Of a DNA stretch of 57,763 nucleotides, positions 46,750 through 57,075 are shown one piece after another. The stretch lies in NCBI GenBank assembly GCA_938008185.1, contig CALLLR010000171.1, positions 1 through 57,763 of the forward strand, given 5' to 3'. The notes below the pieces were generated by a model. It made no database searches and was not told the origin of the DNA. It saw nothing but the letters and a program-made list of their open reading frames with translations. Source of the DNA: an uncultured Saprospiraceae bacterium (GTDB lineage: Bacteria; Bacteroidota; Bacteroidia; Chitinophagales; Saprospiraceae). The translations under genes were made by a program, and so were the position numbers. Each line of letters opens with the position of its first letter. The first letter of the stretch is position 1.

Positions 46750-49700
46750 ATGAAAAAAATTATAACTCCCATTTTACTAACTATTTTAACAATAGTCTTT
46801 CTCTGTTATTTTTCTAAACTACACTTGACCAATATTTCAGCAGTGGACCCGGTAGAAGATCCTGGAGTGGTGGCCAAACATGGACCTGCGGATCATTTCT
46901 TTCTGCAAAGGTCTTATCCTGATAATCAGTTTTCCCAGAAGGCTTATTTGAAAGGGATCCGGCAGGCGCAAGAACAAGCCCAGCAACGATCCGCCAGCCC
47001 TGGTTTTGGTACCGATTGGACGACCGAAGGACCCGGGAGTGCAGGCGCACGAGTCAACGCAGTTCTTGTACACCCCAACGATCCCACCACCATTTATCTG
47101 GGATATTCAGGAGGAGGTATTTACAAAACTACAGACAACGGAACAACCTGGAATCCCATTTTTGATGACCAACCCTACCTGGCCATCGGAGACATGACTT
47201 TTCATCCCAATGATCCGGAGACCATTTTTGTCGGAACTGGTGACCCTTCTATCACAGGCTATCCTTTCATCGGCAACGGTATCTATAAGTCTACCGATGG
47301 TGGTAATACTTGGACCAATCTGGGACTCTCCGAAACCTACATCGTTTCGAAAATTATTATTCATCCCACCAATCCAGATATTATCTACGCCGGAACCATG
47401 GGATTACCCTTCGAACGTACCAATGACCGGGGCCTCTACAAATCCATTGATGGCGGTAATACCTGGGATCAAATCTTGTTTATCGACAATGCAACTGGGG
47501 TGATTGACCTGGTAATCCATCCCACCAATCCGGATATTATTTTTGCCGGAATCTGGACACGAATTCGTAACAACCAAGAAAGTACCTTGACCAGTACAGG
47601 CCATAAAGTCTATCGTTCGGTCGATGGCGGTACCAATTGGCAACCCATCGCCAATGGATTACCCATCGGCAATGGCAGTCGGATTTCTCTGTCTCAATCC
47701 CAACAAAATCCCAATACTTTTTTTGCTTGCTTTACAAGTACTACTTTCCAGTTTAGTGGACTCTTTAAAACTACCGACAACGGTGATTCCTGGACCGAAA
47801 TAGCCAATAATGCCACCCCTTTTATTAATAATTCTATGTTTGGTTTTGGCTGGTATCTTGGTCGCCTTCGCGTTAATCCGTTTAACGACAACGAAATATT
47901 TGTCCTTGGCGTTCCACTCGTCTCTTCCTTGGATGGAGGAGTGACCTGGGGAGAGGCCGCGCCCAATGATGTTCACGTGGATCATCATGCCATCGACTTT
48001 GCCGGTGATGGTAGTGTAATCCTGGGAAATGATGGTGGTGCCTACCGTCGACCACCCGGCAGTAGTATCGTCTGGGAGGATATTGAAAATATTCCAGCGA
48101 CTCAGGTTTACAGAGTGGCCTATAATCCTTTTGAACCGGACACCTATTATGGTGGATTTCAGGACAATGGCACCCAAAGTGGTAACGCCGCTTCGATCAA
48201 TAACTGGAGCCGTATCCGAGGTGCCGACGGCTTTCAGATGGCTTTCAATCCCGATGACTCCACCAACTATTACGCGGAAACGCAAAATGGAGGGATTGGG
48301 GTTACCAACAATGGTGGAAATAATTTTGCGGGAGCGACTAGTGGTATTCTTTCGTCTGACCGCCGAAACTGGGATATGCAATATTTTATCAGTCCCCACG
48401 AATCAAATACGTTGTATACCGGAACCTACCGAGTCTATAAAACCACCGACCGGGCGGCAGACTGGAATGTAATCAGTCCGGATCTCACGGATGGAATTAT
48501 CTTTTCTCCAAATTTCCATACCATTTCTACCCTGGACGAATCCAGTCTTGCAGCCGGTAGAATTTACGTCGGTACGACCGATGCCAATGTTTGGCGGACG
48601 ACCGATGATGGCAATAGCTGGGAAGAAATAAAACAAGGGTTACCAGAACGTTACGTGACAAGTGTTAAAGCGAGTCCTGCTTTTACCGAAACGGTGTTTG
48701 TCACCTTATCCGGATACCGAGATAATGAAAACACACCTTATGTTTTTCGATCACAGAACGGAGGGATGACCTGGCAAAACATCGCAGGAGATTTGCCTCC
48801 CGTTGCGGTCAACGATATCATTATCTTACCTCGGCATCAGGATTCAGTTTTAATTGTAGCGAACGATGCGGGCGTTTATGCATCCCTGAACGCTGGAAGT
48901 AACTGGGAAAGACTGGGCGGTAATTTTCCAACCATTCCCGTTTATGATTTGGTTTATAACGCAAAAAATAATCAGGTGGTAGCCGGAACTCACGGTCGGT
49001 CGATCCTTAGTTTTGACCTGGACAATATTGGATTATTTGAATCCATACAGATTACCGGAGTAATCCATGATTGGCAAAATCGCCCAATTCCGGATGTAAC
49101 CATTTCGGTTAACGAGCCTACGATTCCCACCCAAGTTACTGGTCCGGATGGGACTTATGATTTCCCCCGAATTCCGGCAAATGTCGAATCTTGTGAAATA
49201 AACTTGAGTAAAAATACCACGGCAGTTAATGGGTTGGGTGTCCAGGATATTATCACCCTTCAACGTCATTTGCTTGAATATGATACCCTCGCAAATCCTT
49301 ACCAGTGGCTGGCTGGTGACGTCAATCTCAGCAATAGTCTTACCTCCCTGGACCTGATTGCCATTCGCAGAGTGATCCTATTCATTGATTCAGATTTTGA
49401 TGCAACGGAGAGTTGGCGCTTTGTTCCGGAAACACATGATTTTATTGATCCCCTGGATCCCTGGGCCAATCCGGTGCCCTGGAATGGAAACTGTAGTGAT
49501 CTCAATCAGGCGATGGAAGAGCTGGATTTTGTCGCGATTAAAATGGGTGATGTCAGTGGTAATGCTGATCCTGATTTATTACAAGCCGGAGATACCCGAA
49601 CTACTTTTCCCTTTCAACTAAATGATCAAAAACTGGAAGCGGGAAAAGAATATACGATTACATTTTCTCAGGAAAACCTGAAATCGGTCATTGGATTCGC

Positions 49701-50286
49701 GTGTCAAATCGAGTTTGATCCTTTGCTCATCAGTGTTTTAGCCATTGAAAAACAGAACCACGACCCGGCGGAATTTATGTTGTTTGACAGATTTGACGAT
49801 GGCTCACCAGGTACCTGGACGGGGATGGCCGGAAGCCTTAACTATCGTACACTCGATAATTTACCAGAGGTTTTCTCCTGGAAAATTAAAGCCAAACAGT
49901 CGGGTTATTTAAGTGACGCGGTCCAGCTTTCTACCGAGTATCCGGCACATGTACTATTGGAAGATCAGCGCAGACAACTGCTGACTTTGGAGTTTCTTGG
50001 TCAACCTTCTAATAACGACCCAGGACAGAATAACTTTGACCTAACCGTTGTTCCTAATCCATTCCGTGGAGGAACTCGTATTACATTGAATGCCAATCCG
50101 CTCAGTAAGGTCAACTTGACATTGACTAATACATTAGGTGAAACAATTTTTTACCAGGAAATTAAACCACAGAATGATCCACACGAAATTTTATTAAATG
50201 ATGATATTTTTAAAGAATCTGGTCTTTATTGGTTGTTAATTCAAAAGAACGGGAAAAAAATTGTAAAAAAATTAATAAAAATATAA
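46750..50286 (+). CDS. secreted Asp-box (VPS10/BNR-like) propeller protein with dockerin-like and T9SS type A domains
   Basis: The 1178-residue protein starts with a signal/anchor (PILLTILTIVFLCYF). Many Asp-box repeats of the S-x-D-x-G-x-T-W kind (TTDNGTTW, STDGGNTW, SIDGGNTW, SVDGGTNW, TTDDGNSW) lie at about 115-720, forming sortilin/VPS10-like propellers. A carboxypeptidase-regulatory-like domain (about 755-810) follows. Then come dockerin-like segments (NGLGVQDIITLQRHLL, SLTSLDLIAIRRVIL, EELDFVAIKMGDVSGNAD at about 825-940) and a cohesin-like region (about 950-1080). The T9SS type A sorting domain starts FDLTVVPNPFRGGT. It should be exported by T9SS; enzymatic activity is not shown. Confidence 0.9.
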   Translation: MKKIITPILLTILTIVFLCYFSKLHLTNISAVDPVEDPGVVAKHGPADHFFLQRSYPDNQFSQKAYLKGIRQAQEQAQQRSASPGFGTDWTTEGPGSAGARVNAVLVHPNDPTTIYLGYSGGGIYKTTDNGTTWNPIFDDQPYLAIGDMTFHPNDPETIFVGTGDPSITGYPFIGNGIYKSTDGGNTWTNLGLSETYIVSKIIIHPTNPDIIYAGTMGLPFERTNDRGLYKSIDGGNTWDQILFIDNATGVIDLVIHPTNPDIIFAGIWTRIRNNQESTLTSTGHKVYRSVDGGTNWQPIANGLPIGNGSRISLSQSQQNPNTFFACFTSTTFQFSGLFKTTDNGDSWTEIANNATPFINNSMFGFGWYLGRLRVNPFNDNEIFVLGVPLVSSLDGGVTWGEAAPNDVHVDHHAIDFAGDGSVILGNDGGAYRRPPGSSIVWEDIENIPATQVYRVAYNPFEPDTYYGGFQDNGTQSGNAASINNWSRIRGADGFQMAFNPDDSTNYYAETQNGGIGVTNNGGNNFAGATSGILSSDRRNWDMQYFISPHESNTLYTGTYRVYKTTDRAADWNVISPDLTDGIIFSPNFHTISTLDESSLAAGRIYVGTTDANVWRTTDDGNSWEEIKQGLPERYVTSVKASPAFTETVFVTLSGYRDNENTPYVFRSQNGGMTWQNIAGDLPPVAVNDIIILPRHQDSVLIVANDAGVYASLNAGSNWERLGGNFPTIPVYDLVYNAKNNQVVAGTHGRSILSFDLDNIGLFESIQITGVIHDWQNRPIPDVTISVNEPTIPTQVTGPDGTYDFPRIPANVESCEINLSKNTTAVNGLGVQDIITLQRHLLEYDTLANPYQWLAGDVNLSNSLTSLDLIAIRRVILFIDSDFDATESWRFVPETHDFIDPLDPWANPVPWNGNCSDLNQAMEELDFVAIKMGDVSGNADPDLLQAGDTRTTFPFQLNDQKLEAGKEYTITFSQENLKSVIGFACQIEFDPLLISVLAIEKQNHDPAEFMLFDRFDDGSPGTWTGMAGSLNYRTLDNLPEVFSWKIKAKQSGYLSDAVQLSTEYPAHVLLEDQRRQLLTLEFLGQPSNNDPGQNNFDLTVVPNPFRGGTRITLNANPLSKVNLTLTNTLGETIFYQEIKPQNDPHEILLNDDIFKESGLYWLLIQKNGKKIVKKLIKI

Positions 50287-50642
50287 TTCATCCCGCATCT
50301 TTTCCTATTTGTAAAAACATGAATATTATCACTTATTTTTAAAATCTGAAAATTTTATTTTGTCAAAACTAAAATCTGCACTAATTTTATTTTAAAACCG
50401 AAATTTAAACCTTCTTATATCGGCAAAACGATTAATTGTTTATCATTAAACTTGTAAATTAATATTTGGTTCTTAACTAAAAAAGCCTAATATTTGAAGT
50501 TCGCTAACGTCTTTAGCTGGTTTATTTCTCACCGTATTCGCCCAAATACGATGGTCCCAAAGCAGGCGTTATCTAACCAAGTTAAACCATAATTTTCACT
50601 GGATGATCCTCAATTTTCAGGATGATCTCAATATGATTTATT
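50287..50642. other. 356-bp intergenic region ahead of gltB
   Basis: AT-rich, no ORF. It holds the gltB promoter candidate (50465-50496) and a small direct repeat of GGATGATC near 50600-50625. No attenuator or riboswitch-like fold was recognised. Confidence 0.4.
50465..50496 (+). promoter_or_regulatory. probable promoter of gltB
   Basis: TTTG (50465-50468), 19 bases, then TAATATTTG (50488-50496), one base longer than TAnnTTTG. The start codon is 146 bases downstream, leaving a long leader. Confidence 0.4.
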
Positions 50643-53600
50643 ATGGAGGACACCGATCCAAAAATTCACAAAAACGATCTTCTTATCCAGGGGTTAGATA
50701 TTTCCAAACCTGAGAATCCCAAGAAAGGACTTTATGTTCCTGAAATGGAAAAAGACTCCTGCGGTACTGGACTTATTGCCAATCTAAACGGAAATAAAAC
50801 ACACAAATTAGTACAGGATGCCATTCTAATGCTTACCAATATGGAGCATCGGGGTGCTTGTGGTTGTGAACCAAATACGGGAGATGGTGCGGGAATTTTA
50901 ACCCAAATTCCACACGATTTCTTTGTCGAACAATTGAGTAAGCAAAAGATCAAACTACCTGAATTTGGCGAATATGGAGTAGGGATGATTTTCTTTCCTA
51001 AAAATGAACGGCTGCAGGATCAATGCCGGGTTTTATTCAATGATTATATTGATGAATTAGGTTTTGAACTCATTGGATATCGTCCCGTTCCTACCAATAA
51101 CAATAGCCTTGGTAAATCGGCCGTAGAAAGCGAACCGTATATTGAACAGGTCTTCGTGCGGCCAAAAAAATCATTGGACTTACGGGTACTGGAACGTCGT
51201 CTTTTTGTACTTAGAAAATATACTATTCACAATATTCACGAGGTCTATCCACAGACCCGGGATATGTTTTATATTCCATCCTTTTCTTACAAAACCATTG
51301 TGTACAAAGGACAATTGACTACCCACCAGTTGGGAGAATACTATCCAGATTTGAGCGAACTGAACTATACGTCCGCCATTGCCCAGATTCATTCCCGTTT
51401 TTCTACCAATACGGTTCCAAAATGGAAACTCGCGCAGCCATTCCGCTACGTAGCTCACAATGGAGAGATTAACACCATCCGTGGTAATCTCAACTGGTGG
51501 AAGTCAAAAGAAGATCAATTGATTTCTGATTTGTTTACAGAAGAGGAGATGAGGCGGTTAAAACCGATTTGTGGACAAGGACATTCTGACTCGGGTAATT
51601 TTGATAATGTACTCGAATTTCTGGTCTTATCCGGACGTTCTTTGCCCCATGCCCTGATGATGATGATTCCGGAAGCCTGGCAACACGATGAACTGATGCC
51701 AGCCTATAAAAAGGATTTTTATCAATATCATAAAAACATGATGGAACCCTGGGATGGTCCAGCTTCTATCTGTTTTACCAACGGAATTCTTGTCGGCGCT
51801 ACGCTCGATAGAAACGGACTCCGACCTTCTCGTTATTGTCTCACAGATAAGAATACCCTGATTGTCGCCTCGGAAGCGGGGGCTTTACCAGTCGATCAAG
51901 CAAGTATTGTTTTAAAAGGTCGTTTACAACCCGGAAAGATGTTGATCGCCGATATGGACGAGAAACGAATTATTGGTGATAAAGAAGTAAAACGGGTAGT
52001 CTGTCAGCGTCTTCCGTACAGAGAATGGCTAGATGAACACCTCAATACGCTCGAAGAATTACCGGGTCGACCGGTTAATGATATGGTAATGGACCAACGG
52101 TCACTTTTAAATCGACAACAATTATTTGGCTATAGTCGGGAAGATTTAAAAATGATTATTTCCCCGATGGTACAAAACGGAAAAGATCCGATTGGTTCAA
52201 TGGGAACCGATACGCCGTTAGCAGTGCTTTCTCACCACGCCCAGCATCTGGCGAACTATTTTAAGCAGCTCTTTGCGCAGGTCACCAATCCACCCATCGA
52301 CCCCATTCGGGAAAGAGCAGTAATGTCTTTGTTTTCTACTTTGGGGAATAAAGGAAATCTATTATCCAGCGATCCGCTGCACGCTCAATATATCCATTTG
52401 GATCAACCCGTTTTAGATGCGGATAATTTTACCAAAATAAAATTTATCCATCACGAAAATTATAAATCCGGAAAGATCGATTTGATCTTTGTCGCGGATG
52501 AACAAAAAGGCCGTCTCAAAGCCGCATTAGATCATATTTGTGCTACTGCCGAAGATCTGGCACGGAACAACACCAATATCATCATTCTTTCGGACCGGAA
52601 TGCTGGTCCACACGTTGCCCCTGTGCCATCTTTATTGGCTGTAGGTGCGGTTCACCATCACCTGATCAAGCGGGGACTCAGAAACGCCACCAGCCTCGTA
52701 GTAGAGGCTGGCGATATTTGGGAAACCCACCATTTTGCCACTTTAATCGGATACGGAGTTAATGCCATTCATCCTTACCTGGCACTGAATACGATTGATA
52801 ATCTACATCAAAAAGGTGTTTTTTCCACAGATATCACCAGTAAAAAGGCAAAGGATGTTTACATCAAAGCCATCGGAAAAGGATTATTAAAAATATTTTC
52901 TAAAAATGGTATTTCTACTTTACAATCTTATCAGGGGGCACAAATCTTTGAGGCACTTGGGGTCAACCAGGAAGTCGTCGATTTTTGCTTTAAAGGTACC
53001 GTGTCAAGGATTGAAGGAATTGGATTTGATGGGATCGCAAAAGAGGTGGTCGCCCGGCACCGTCTGGCTTATAACACGCCTTTAAAACCCAATAGTAATC
53101 TCGTTACGGGGGGATTATTTCAATGGAAAAAAGACGGTGAATATCATCTGTTCAATCCGCAAACGATTCACTTGCTACAACAGGCAGCCCGTAAAAACGA
53201 CCAGCGATCTTACGATACCTATGCCAAATTAATTAATGAACAACTTACCCAAGCTTGCACCTTACGAGGATTGCTGACGTTCCGGAGTGCTACTTCTATT
53301 CCAATTGAAGAGGTCGAACCAGTCGAAAATATTTTAAAAAGATTTGCGACCGGAGCCATGTCCTTCGGTTCGATTTCGCACGAAGCACACAGTACCCTCG
53401 CCATTGCCATGAACCGTATCGGTGGTCGTAGCAACAGCGGAGAAGGGGGAGAAGATCCAATTCGCTACCAGCCTAAACCCAACGGTGACTGGGAGCGCTC
53501 CGCTACCAAACAAGTCGCTTCCGGACGATTCGGGGTGACGAGTTATTACCTGGCCAACGCAAATGAAATTCAAATTAAAATGGCCCAGGGCGCCAAGCCA

Positions 53601-55223
53601 GGAGAAGGTGGACAATTACCCGGAACCAAGGTAGATGATTGGATTGGGAGAGTACGACATAGTACGCCCGGTGTAGGATTAATTTCTCCACCACCACACC
53701 ATGATATTTATTCTATTGAAGATTTGGCCCAGCTTATTTTTGATTTAAAAAATGCCAACGAAAGTGCTCGTATTAATGTAAAACTGGTTTCCAAAGCCGG
53801 GGTCGGAATTATCGCTTCCGGAGTGGCCAAAGCCCATGCCGATGCGATCCTGATTTCAGGACACGACGGAGGAACCGGGGCTTCTCCGATCACTTCGATT
53901 CGTCACGCTGGACTTCCCTGGGAACTTGGTCTGGCCGAATCCCACCAAACCCTGGTGAAAAATAAACTGAGAGACCGGGTAACGCTCCAAACCGACGGAC
54001 AAATCAGAACTGGACGAGACCTCGCCATTGCTACTTTATTAGGTGCCGAAGAGTGGGGGATTGCCACCGCTGCGCTCGTCGTAGAAGGTTGTATCATGAT
54101 GCGTAAATGCCACATGAATACCTGCCCGGTAGGGATTGCGACACAAAATCCGGACCTCCGGAAAAAGTTTACCGCCAAGCCAGAACACCTGATCAACTTC
54201 TTCACATTTTTGGCTGAAGATCTTCGTCGGTACATGGCCCAATTGGGCTTCCGGACTGTAAATGAAATGGTCGGTAAAGTCGAATTATTAAAATTAAAAA
54301 AGGGTATTCAACATTGGAAATATAAGGAACTGGATTTAAGTCCGATTTTATATAAAGAACCCGCAGATATTTCCGTTGGACAATACAAAAAAATTGCGCA
54401 GGATCACGGGATTAAAGAGGTCCTGGATCGACGGTTAATTGAGTACGCTCAGGCTGCCCTGGAAGACAAACAGGAAGTGAACGCGGCTTTTCCAATTAAG
54501 AATACCGATCGCGCCGTAGGGACGATGTTGTCCCATCAAATCAGCTTAATGCACGGTAGCGAAGGCCTACCAGAAGATACCATCAAATATCATTTTCGGG
54601 GTTCCGCCGGACAAAGTTTTGGCGCATTTGGTGCACCCGGTCTGGCCTTTACTTTGGAAGGCGAAGCCAACGATTATTTTGGAAAAGGATTGTCGGGTGC
54701 TAAACTAGCCATCATTCCCGACCGGAAATCTACTTTTAAACCGAATGAAAATATCATCATCGGTAATGTGGCCTTTTACGGTGCCACTTCGGGGGAAGCT
54801 TACATTCGAGGGTGTGCGGGCGAACGGTTTGCAGTGCGTAACTCTGGAGTGAATACGGTAATCGAAGGGATTGGAGATCACGGCTGCGAGTATATGACCG
54901 GTGGAAAAGTAGTCATCTTAGGTCCTACTGGTAAAAACTTTGCGGCGGGGATGAGTGGTGGCGTTGCTTACGTACTGGATCGGGATGGAAATTTTCATAA
55001 AAATCTCAATCGGGAATTAGTGGACCTCGATCCACTCACGGTAACCGATAAAGAAGATTTAAGATTTTTGCTACGCCGACATTTTTTGTATACCGGAAGT
55101 GATGTGGCACTTAAAATTTTGAATAACTGGAAAGAGGAAAGTTCTAATTTTAAACGGGTTATGGGACGGGAGTATAAAGCGTTGTTGGCAGATCGGAAGG
55201 CGACCTTGGCTGAAAGTACGTAA
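50643..55223 (+). CDS. gltB: glutamate synthase, large subunit
   Basis: The 1526-residue enzyme makes two glutamates from glutamine and 2-oxoglutarate. Cys40 in KDSCGTGL is the N-terminal nucleophile of the class II amidotransferase after removal of a 39-residue propeptide. The amidotransferase domain (40-430) is followed by a central domain. The FMN-binding synthase domain (about 890-1250) has GAKPGEGGQLPG and HDGGTGASP, with the 3Fe-4S cysteines in CMMRKCHMNTCPVG (about 1150). The GXGXG domain (about 1270-1480) comes last. Full length. It pairs with gltD downstream, but 288 bases of repeat-rich sequence separate them. Confidence 0.97.
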   Translation: MEDTDPKIHKNDLLIQGLDISKPENPKKGLYVPEMEKDSCGTGLIANLNGNKTHKLVQDAILMLTNMEHRGACGCEPNTGDGAGILTQIPHDFFVEQLSKQKIKLPEFGEYGVGMIFFPKNERLQDQCRVLFNDYIDELGFELIGYRPVPTNNNSLGKSAVESEPYIEQVFVRPKKSLDLRVLERRLFVLRKYTIHNIHEVYPQTRDMFYIPSFSYKTIVYKGQLTTHQLGEYYPDLSELNYTSAIAQIHSRFSTNTVPKWKLAQPFRYVAHNGEINTIRGNLNWWKSKEDQLISDLFTEEEMRRLKPICGQGHSDSGNFDNVLEFLVLSGRSLPHALMMMIPEAWQHDELMPAYKKDFYQYHKNMMEPWDGPASICFTNGILVGATLDRNGLRPSRYCLTDKNTLIVASEAGALPVDQASIVLKGRLQPGKMLIADMDEKRIIGDKEVKRVVCQRLPYREWLDEHLNTLEELPGRPVNDMVMDQRSLLNRQQLFGYSREDLKMIISPMVQNGKDPIGSMGTDTPLAVLSHHAQHLANYFKQLFAQVTNPPIDPIRERAVMSLFSTLGNKGNLLSSDPLHAQYIHLDQPVLDADNFTKIKFIHHENYKSGKIDLIFVADEQKGRLKAALDHICATAEDLARNNTNIIILSDRNAGPHVAPVPSLLAVGAVHHHLIKRGLRNATSLVVEAGDIWETHHFATLIGYGVNAIHPYLALNTIDNLHQKGVFSTDITSKKAKDVYIKAIGKGLLKIFSKNGISTLQSYQGAQIFEALGVNQEVVDFCFKGTVSRIEGIGFDGIAKEVVARHRLAYNTPLKPNSNLVTGGLFQWKKDGEYHLFNPQTIHLLQQAARKNDQRSYDTYAKLINEQLTQACTLRGLLTFRSATSIPIEEVEPVENILKRFATGAMSFGSISHEAHSTLAIAMNRIGGRSNSGEGGEDPIRYQPKPNGDWERSATKQVASGRFGVTSYYLANANEIQIKMAQGAKPGEGGQLPGTKVDDWIGRVRHSTPGVGLISPPPHHDIYSIEDLAQLIFDLKNANESARINVKLVSKAGVGIIASGVAKAHADAILISGHDGGTGASPITSIRHAGLPWELGLAESHQTLVKNKLRDRVTLQTDGQIRTGRDLAIATLLGAEEWGIATAALVVEGCIMMRKCHMNTCPVGIATQNPDLRKKFTAKPEHLINFFTFLAEDLRRYMAQLGFRTVNEMVGKVELLKLKKGIQHWKYKELDLSPILYKEPADISVGQYKKIAQDHGIKEVLDRRLIEYAQAALEDKQEVNAAFPIKNTDRAVGTMLSHQISLMHGSEGLPEDTIKYHFRGSAGQSFGAFGAPGLAFTLEGEANDYFGKGLSGAKLAIIPDRKSTFKPNENIIIGNVAFYGATSGEAYIRGCAGERFAVRNSGVNTVIEGIGDHGCEYMTGGKVVILGPTGKNFAAGMSGGVAYVLDRDGNFHKNLNRELVDLDPLTVTDKEDLRFLLRRHFLYTGSDVALKILNNWKEESSNFKRVMGREYKALLADRKATLAEST

Positions 55224-55511
55224 AACTATGCTACTGGCTACTGGCTTCTGGCCCTCTTTTATCGCGTATAAGAGAAGCAAATTATAATGAATTGTTAATC
55301 AGTTAATTGGTTTATCCTGCCTGTCCGGCAGGCAGGTAGTCCCTTTTTACGCAATGTTAATAAAACAAAAAACACAGATTATTGAACGGTCTCCTAGGAT
55401 TTTTTTATAAACAAAACACCCCAGCTTCTTACTTAACTTAAACGTTAAAGCAGCAAGCAGCAAAAAGCAAATAACAAAATATTCTCTACTTAACATAAAG
55501 TACTTACTATT
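55224..55511. other. repeat-rich spacer between gltB and gltD
   Basis: It contains tandem CTGGCTACTGGCTTCTGGC-like sequence (55232-55250), a palindrome-like CCCTCTTTTATCGCG...AAGAG, the truncated MITE copy (55282-55391) and GCAGCAAAAAGCAAAT (55457-55472, exact copy of 5966-5981). No ORF. gltD may need a separate promoter. Confidence 0.5.
55282..55391 (+). mobile_element. truncated MITE copy 3
   Basis: About 110 bases match the right two-thirds of the 174-bp element, from TTATAATGAATTG to GAACGGTC, including the GC-rich near-palindrome. The left end with AAGTGTGTC is missing and no target duplication is visible. It was therefore probably shortened after insertion. Confidence 0.8.
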
Positions 55512-56936
55512 ATGATCAATGATCCAAAAGCATTTTTAAAAATTCCCAGAGAAACGCCTTTGACGAGAGATCCCAAAGAACGGGTGCAGGATTATCAGGA
55601 AATCTATATAGCACAATCCGAAGATAAAATACAGCAGCAAGCAAACCGTTGTATGGATTGTGGCGTTCCCTTTTGTCACAATGGTTGTCCGCTGGGAAAT
55701 CTGATTCCGGAATTTAACGAGGCCGTTACCGAAGGTAACTGGGAAGAAGCTTACCTGACCTTGAGTAAAACCAATAATTTCCCGGAGTTTACCGGAAGGA
55801 TCTGTCCGGCCCCTTGTGAAGCTTCCTGTGTTTTGGGGATTAACGAAAGTCCGGTGACGATTGAGCATATTGAAAAGTCGATTATAGAAATGGCTTTTGA
55901 CAAAGGGTGGGTTCGCCCCGAACCACCGACTTTACGAACTGGGAAAAAGATTTCGGTCATTGGTTCTGGCCCGGCGGGACTGGCCGCGGCGGCGCAGCTT
56001 AACAAGTCTGGACACACCGTTACGGTATACGAGCGCAACGACCGGATTGGTGGTTTGCTACGCTACGGTATTCCTGATTTTAAATTGGAAAAAAACGTCG
56101 TGGATCGTCGATTGCTCCTGATGGAAGCCGAAGGGATTAAATTTAAAACGGGCGCAAACGTGGGCGTCAATGTAGATGCAAAAGAACTGCTGCAAACTTC
56201 GGATGCTATGATACTATGTGGAGGTTCTACCATTCCAAGAGACTTACCAATCAAAGGCAGATCCGCCAAAGGGATTCATTTTGCAATGGATTTCCTGGAG
56301 CAAAATAACAAACGAATTGCCGGAAATGAGATTAAAGAACCTTTGCTTTCGGCCAATGGTAAAAAAGTAGTGGTCATCGGTGGGGGAGATACGGGAGCAG
56401 ATTGCGTGGGAACTTCCAACCGGCACGGCGCTACTTCGGTTAGACAAATAGAGTTACTATTTCAGCCACCGAGTGTGAGGGACGAATCTACGCCGTGGCC
56501 GCTCTGGCCAATGCAACTTCGAACTTCTTCTTCGCACGAAGAAGGATGTGATCGGCACTGGGCGATTTTAACCAAAGAATTTCTAAAAAATGAAGATGGA
56601 TCGGTCAAGGGAATTAAAACCGTAAAGGTCGATTGGAAAGACCAAAAATTTACGGAAATTCCGGGAACCGAGGAAATCATCGAATGCGATCTGGTCCTAC
56701 TGGCCATTGGATTTACCAATCCTCAGTTGGAAGGCATTTTGTCGTCTCTGGGTGTCGCTACAAACGAACGAAACCTGGTAGAAGACAACCGGTACCAAAC
56801 CAATGTAGAAAAGGTATTTGTGGCGGGTGATATGCGACGTGGACAGTCATTGGTCGTTTGGGCACTGGCGGAAGGACGGGAAGCGGCAGAACAGGTGGAT
56901 ATTTATTTTAAAAAGTCCTGGAGAGGAGGGAGGTGA
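55512..56936 (+). CDS. gltD: glutamate synthase, small (beta) subunit
   Basis: The 474-residue flavoprotein passes electrons from NAD(P)H to GltB. N-terminal Fe-S cysteines are in CMDCGVPFCHNGC (47, 50, 55, 59) and ICPAPCEASC (98, 102, 106). An FAD Rossmann motif, VIGSGPAGLAAAAQL, lies at about 150, and an NADPH motif, VVIGGGDTGADC, at about 293. AGDMRRGQSLVVWA follows near the C-terminus. Full length and normal for the family. Confidence 0.97.
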   Translation: MINDPKAFLKIPRETPLTRDPKERVQDYQEIYIAQSEDKIQQQANRCMDCGVPFCHNGCPLGNLIPEFNEAVTEGNWEEAYLTLSKTNNFPEFTGRICPAPCEASCVLGINESPVTIEHIEKSIIEMAFDKGWVRPEPPTLRTGKKISVIGSGPAGLAAAAQLNKSGHTVTVYERNDRIGGLLRYGIPDFKLEKNVVDRRLLLMEAEGIKFKTGANVGVNVDAKELLQTSDAMILCGGSTIPRDLPIKGRSAKGIHFAMDFLEQNNKRIAGNEIKEPLLSANGKKVVVIGGGDTGADCVGTSNRHGATSVRQIELLFQPPSVRDESTPWPLWPMQLRTSSSHEEGCDRHWAILTKEFLKNEDGSVKGIKTVKVDWKDQKFTEIPGTEEIIECDLVLLAIGFTNPQLEGILSSLGVATNERNLVEDNRYQTNVEKVFVAGDMRRGQSLVVWALAEGREAAEQVDIYFKKSWRGGR

Positions 56937-57075
56937 TTTTAGTTTCTTTCTCTTCAATATTGAATGTGGAATATCCAATAATATTGATTTCGTTCACGAA
57001 CGTTAAAGAGAGCCAACTGGCCAACCAGCTATTCATAATGCCTTGCGGGAAAACGGGAACCTTCAGATCAACCCC

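Noticed and set aside
47659-48399. 246-residue minus ORF inside the Asp-box gene
   Set aside because: Long open antisense frame caused by codon bias of the repeats; no domain or start signal.
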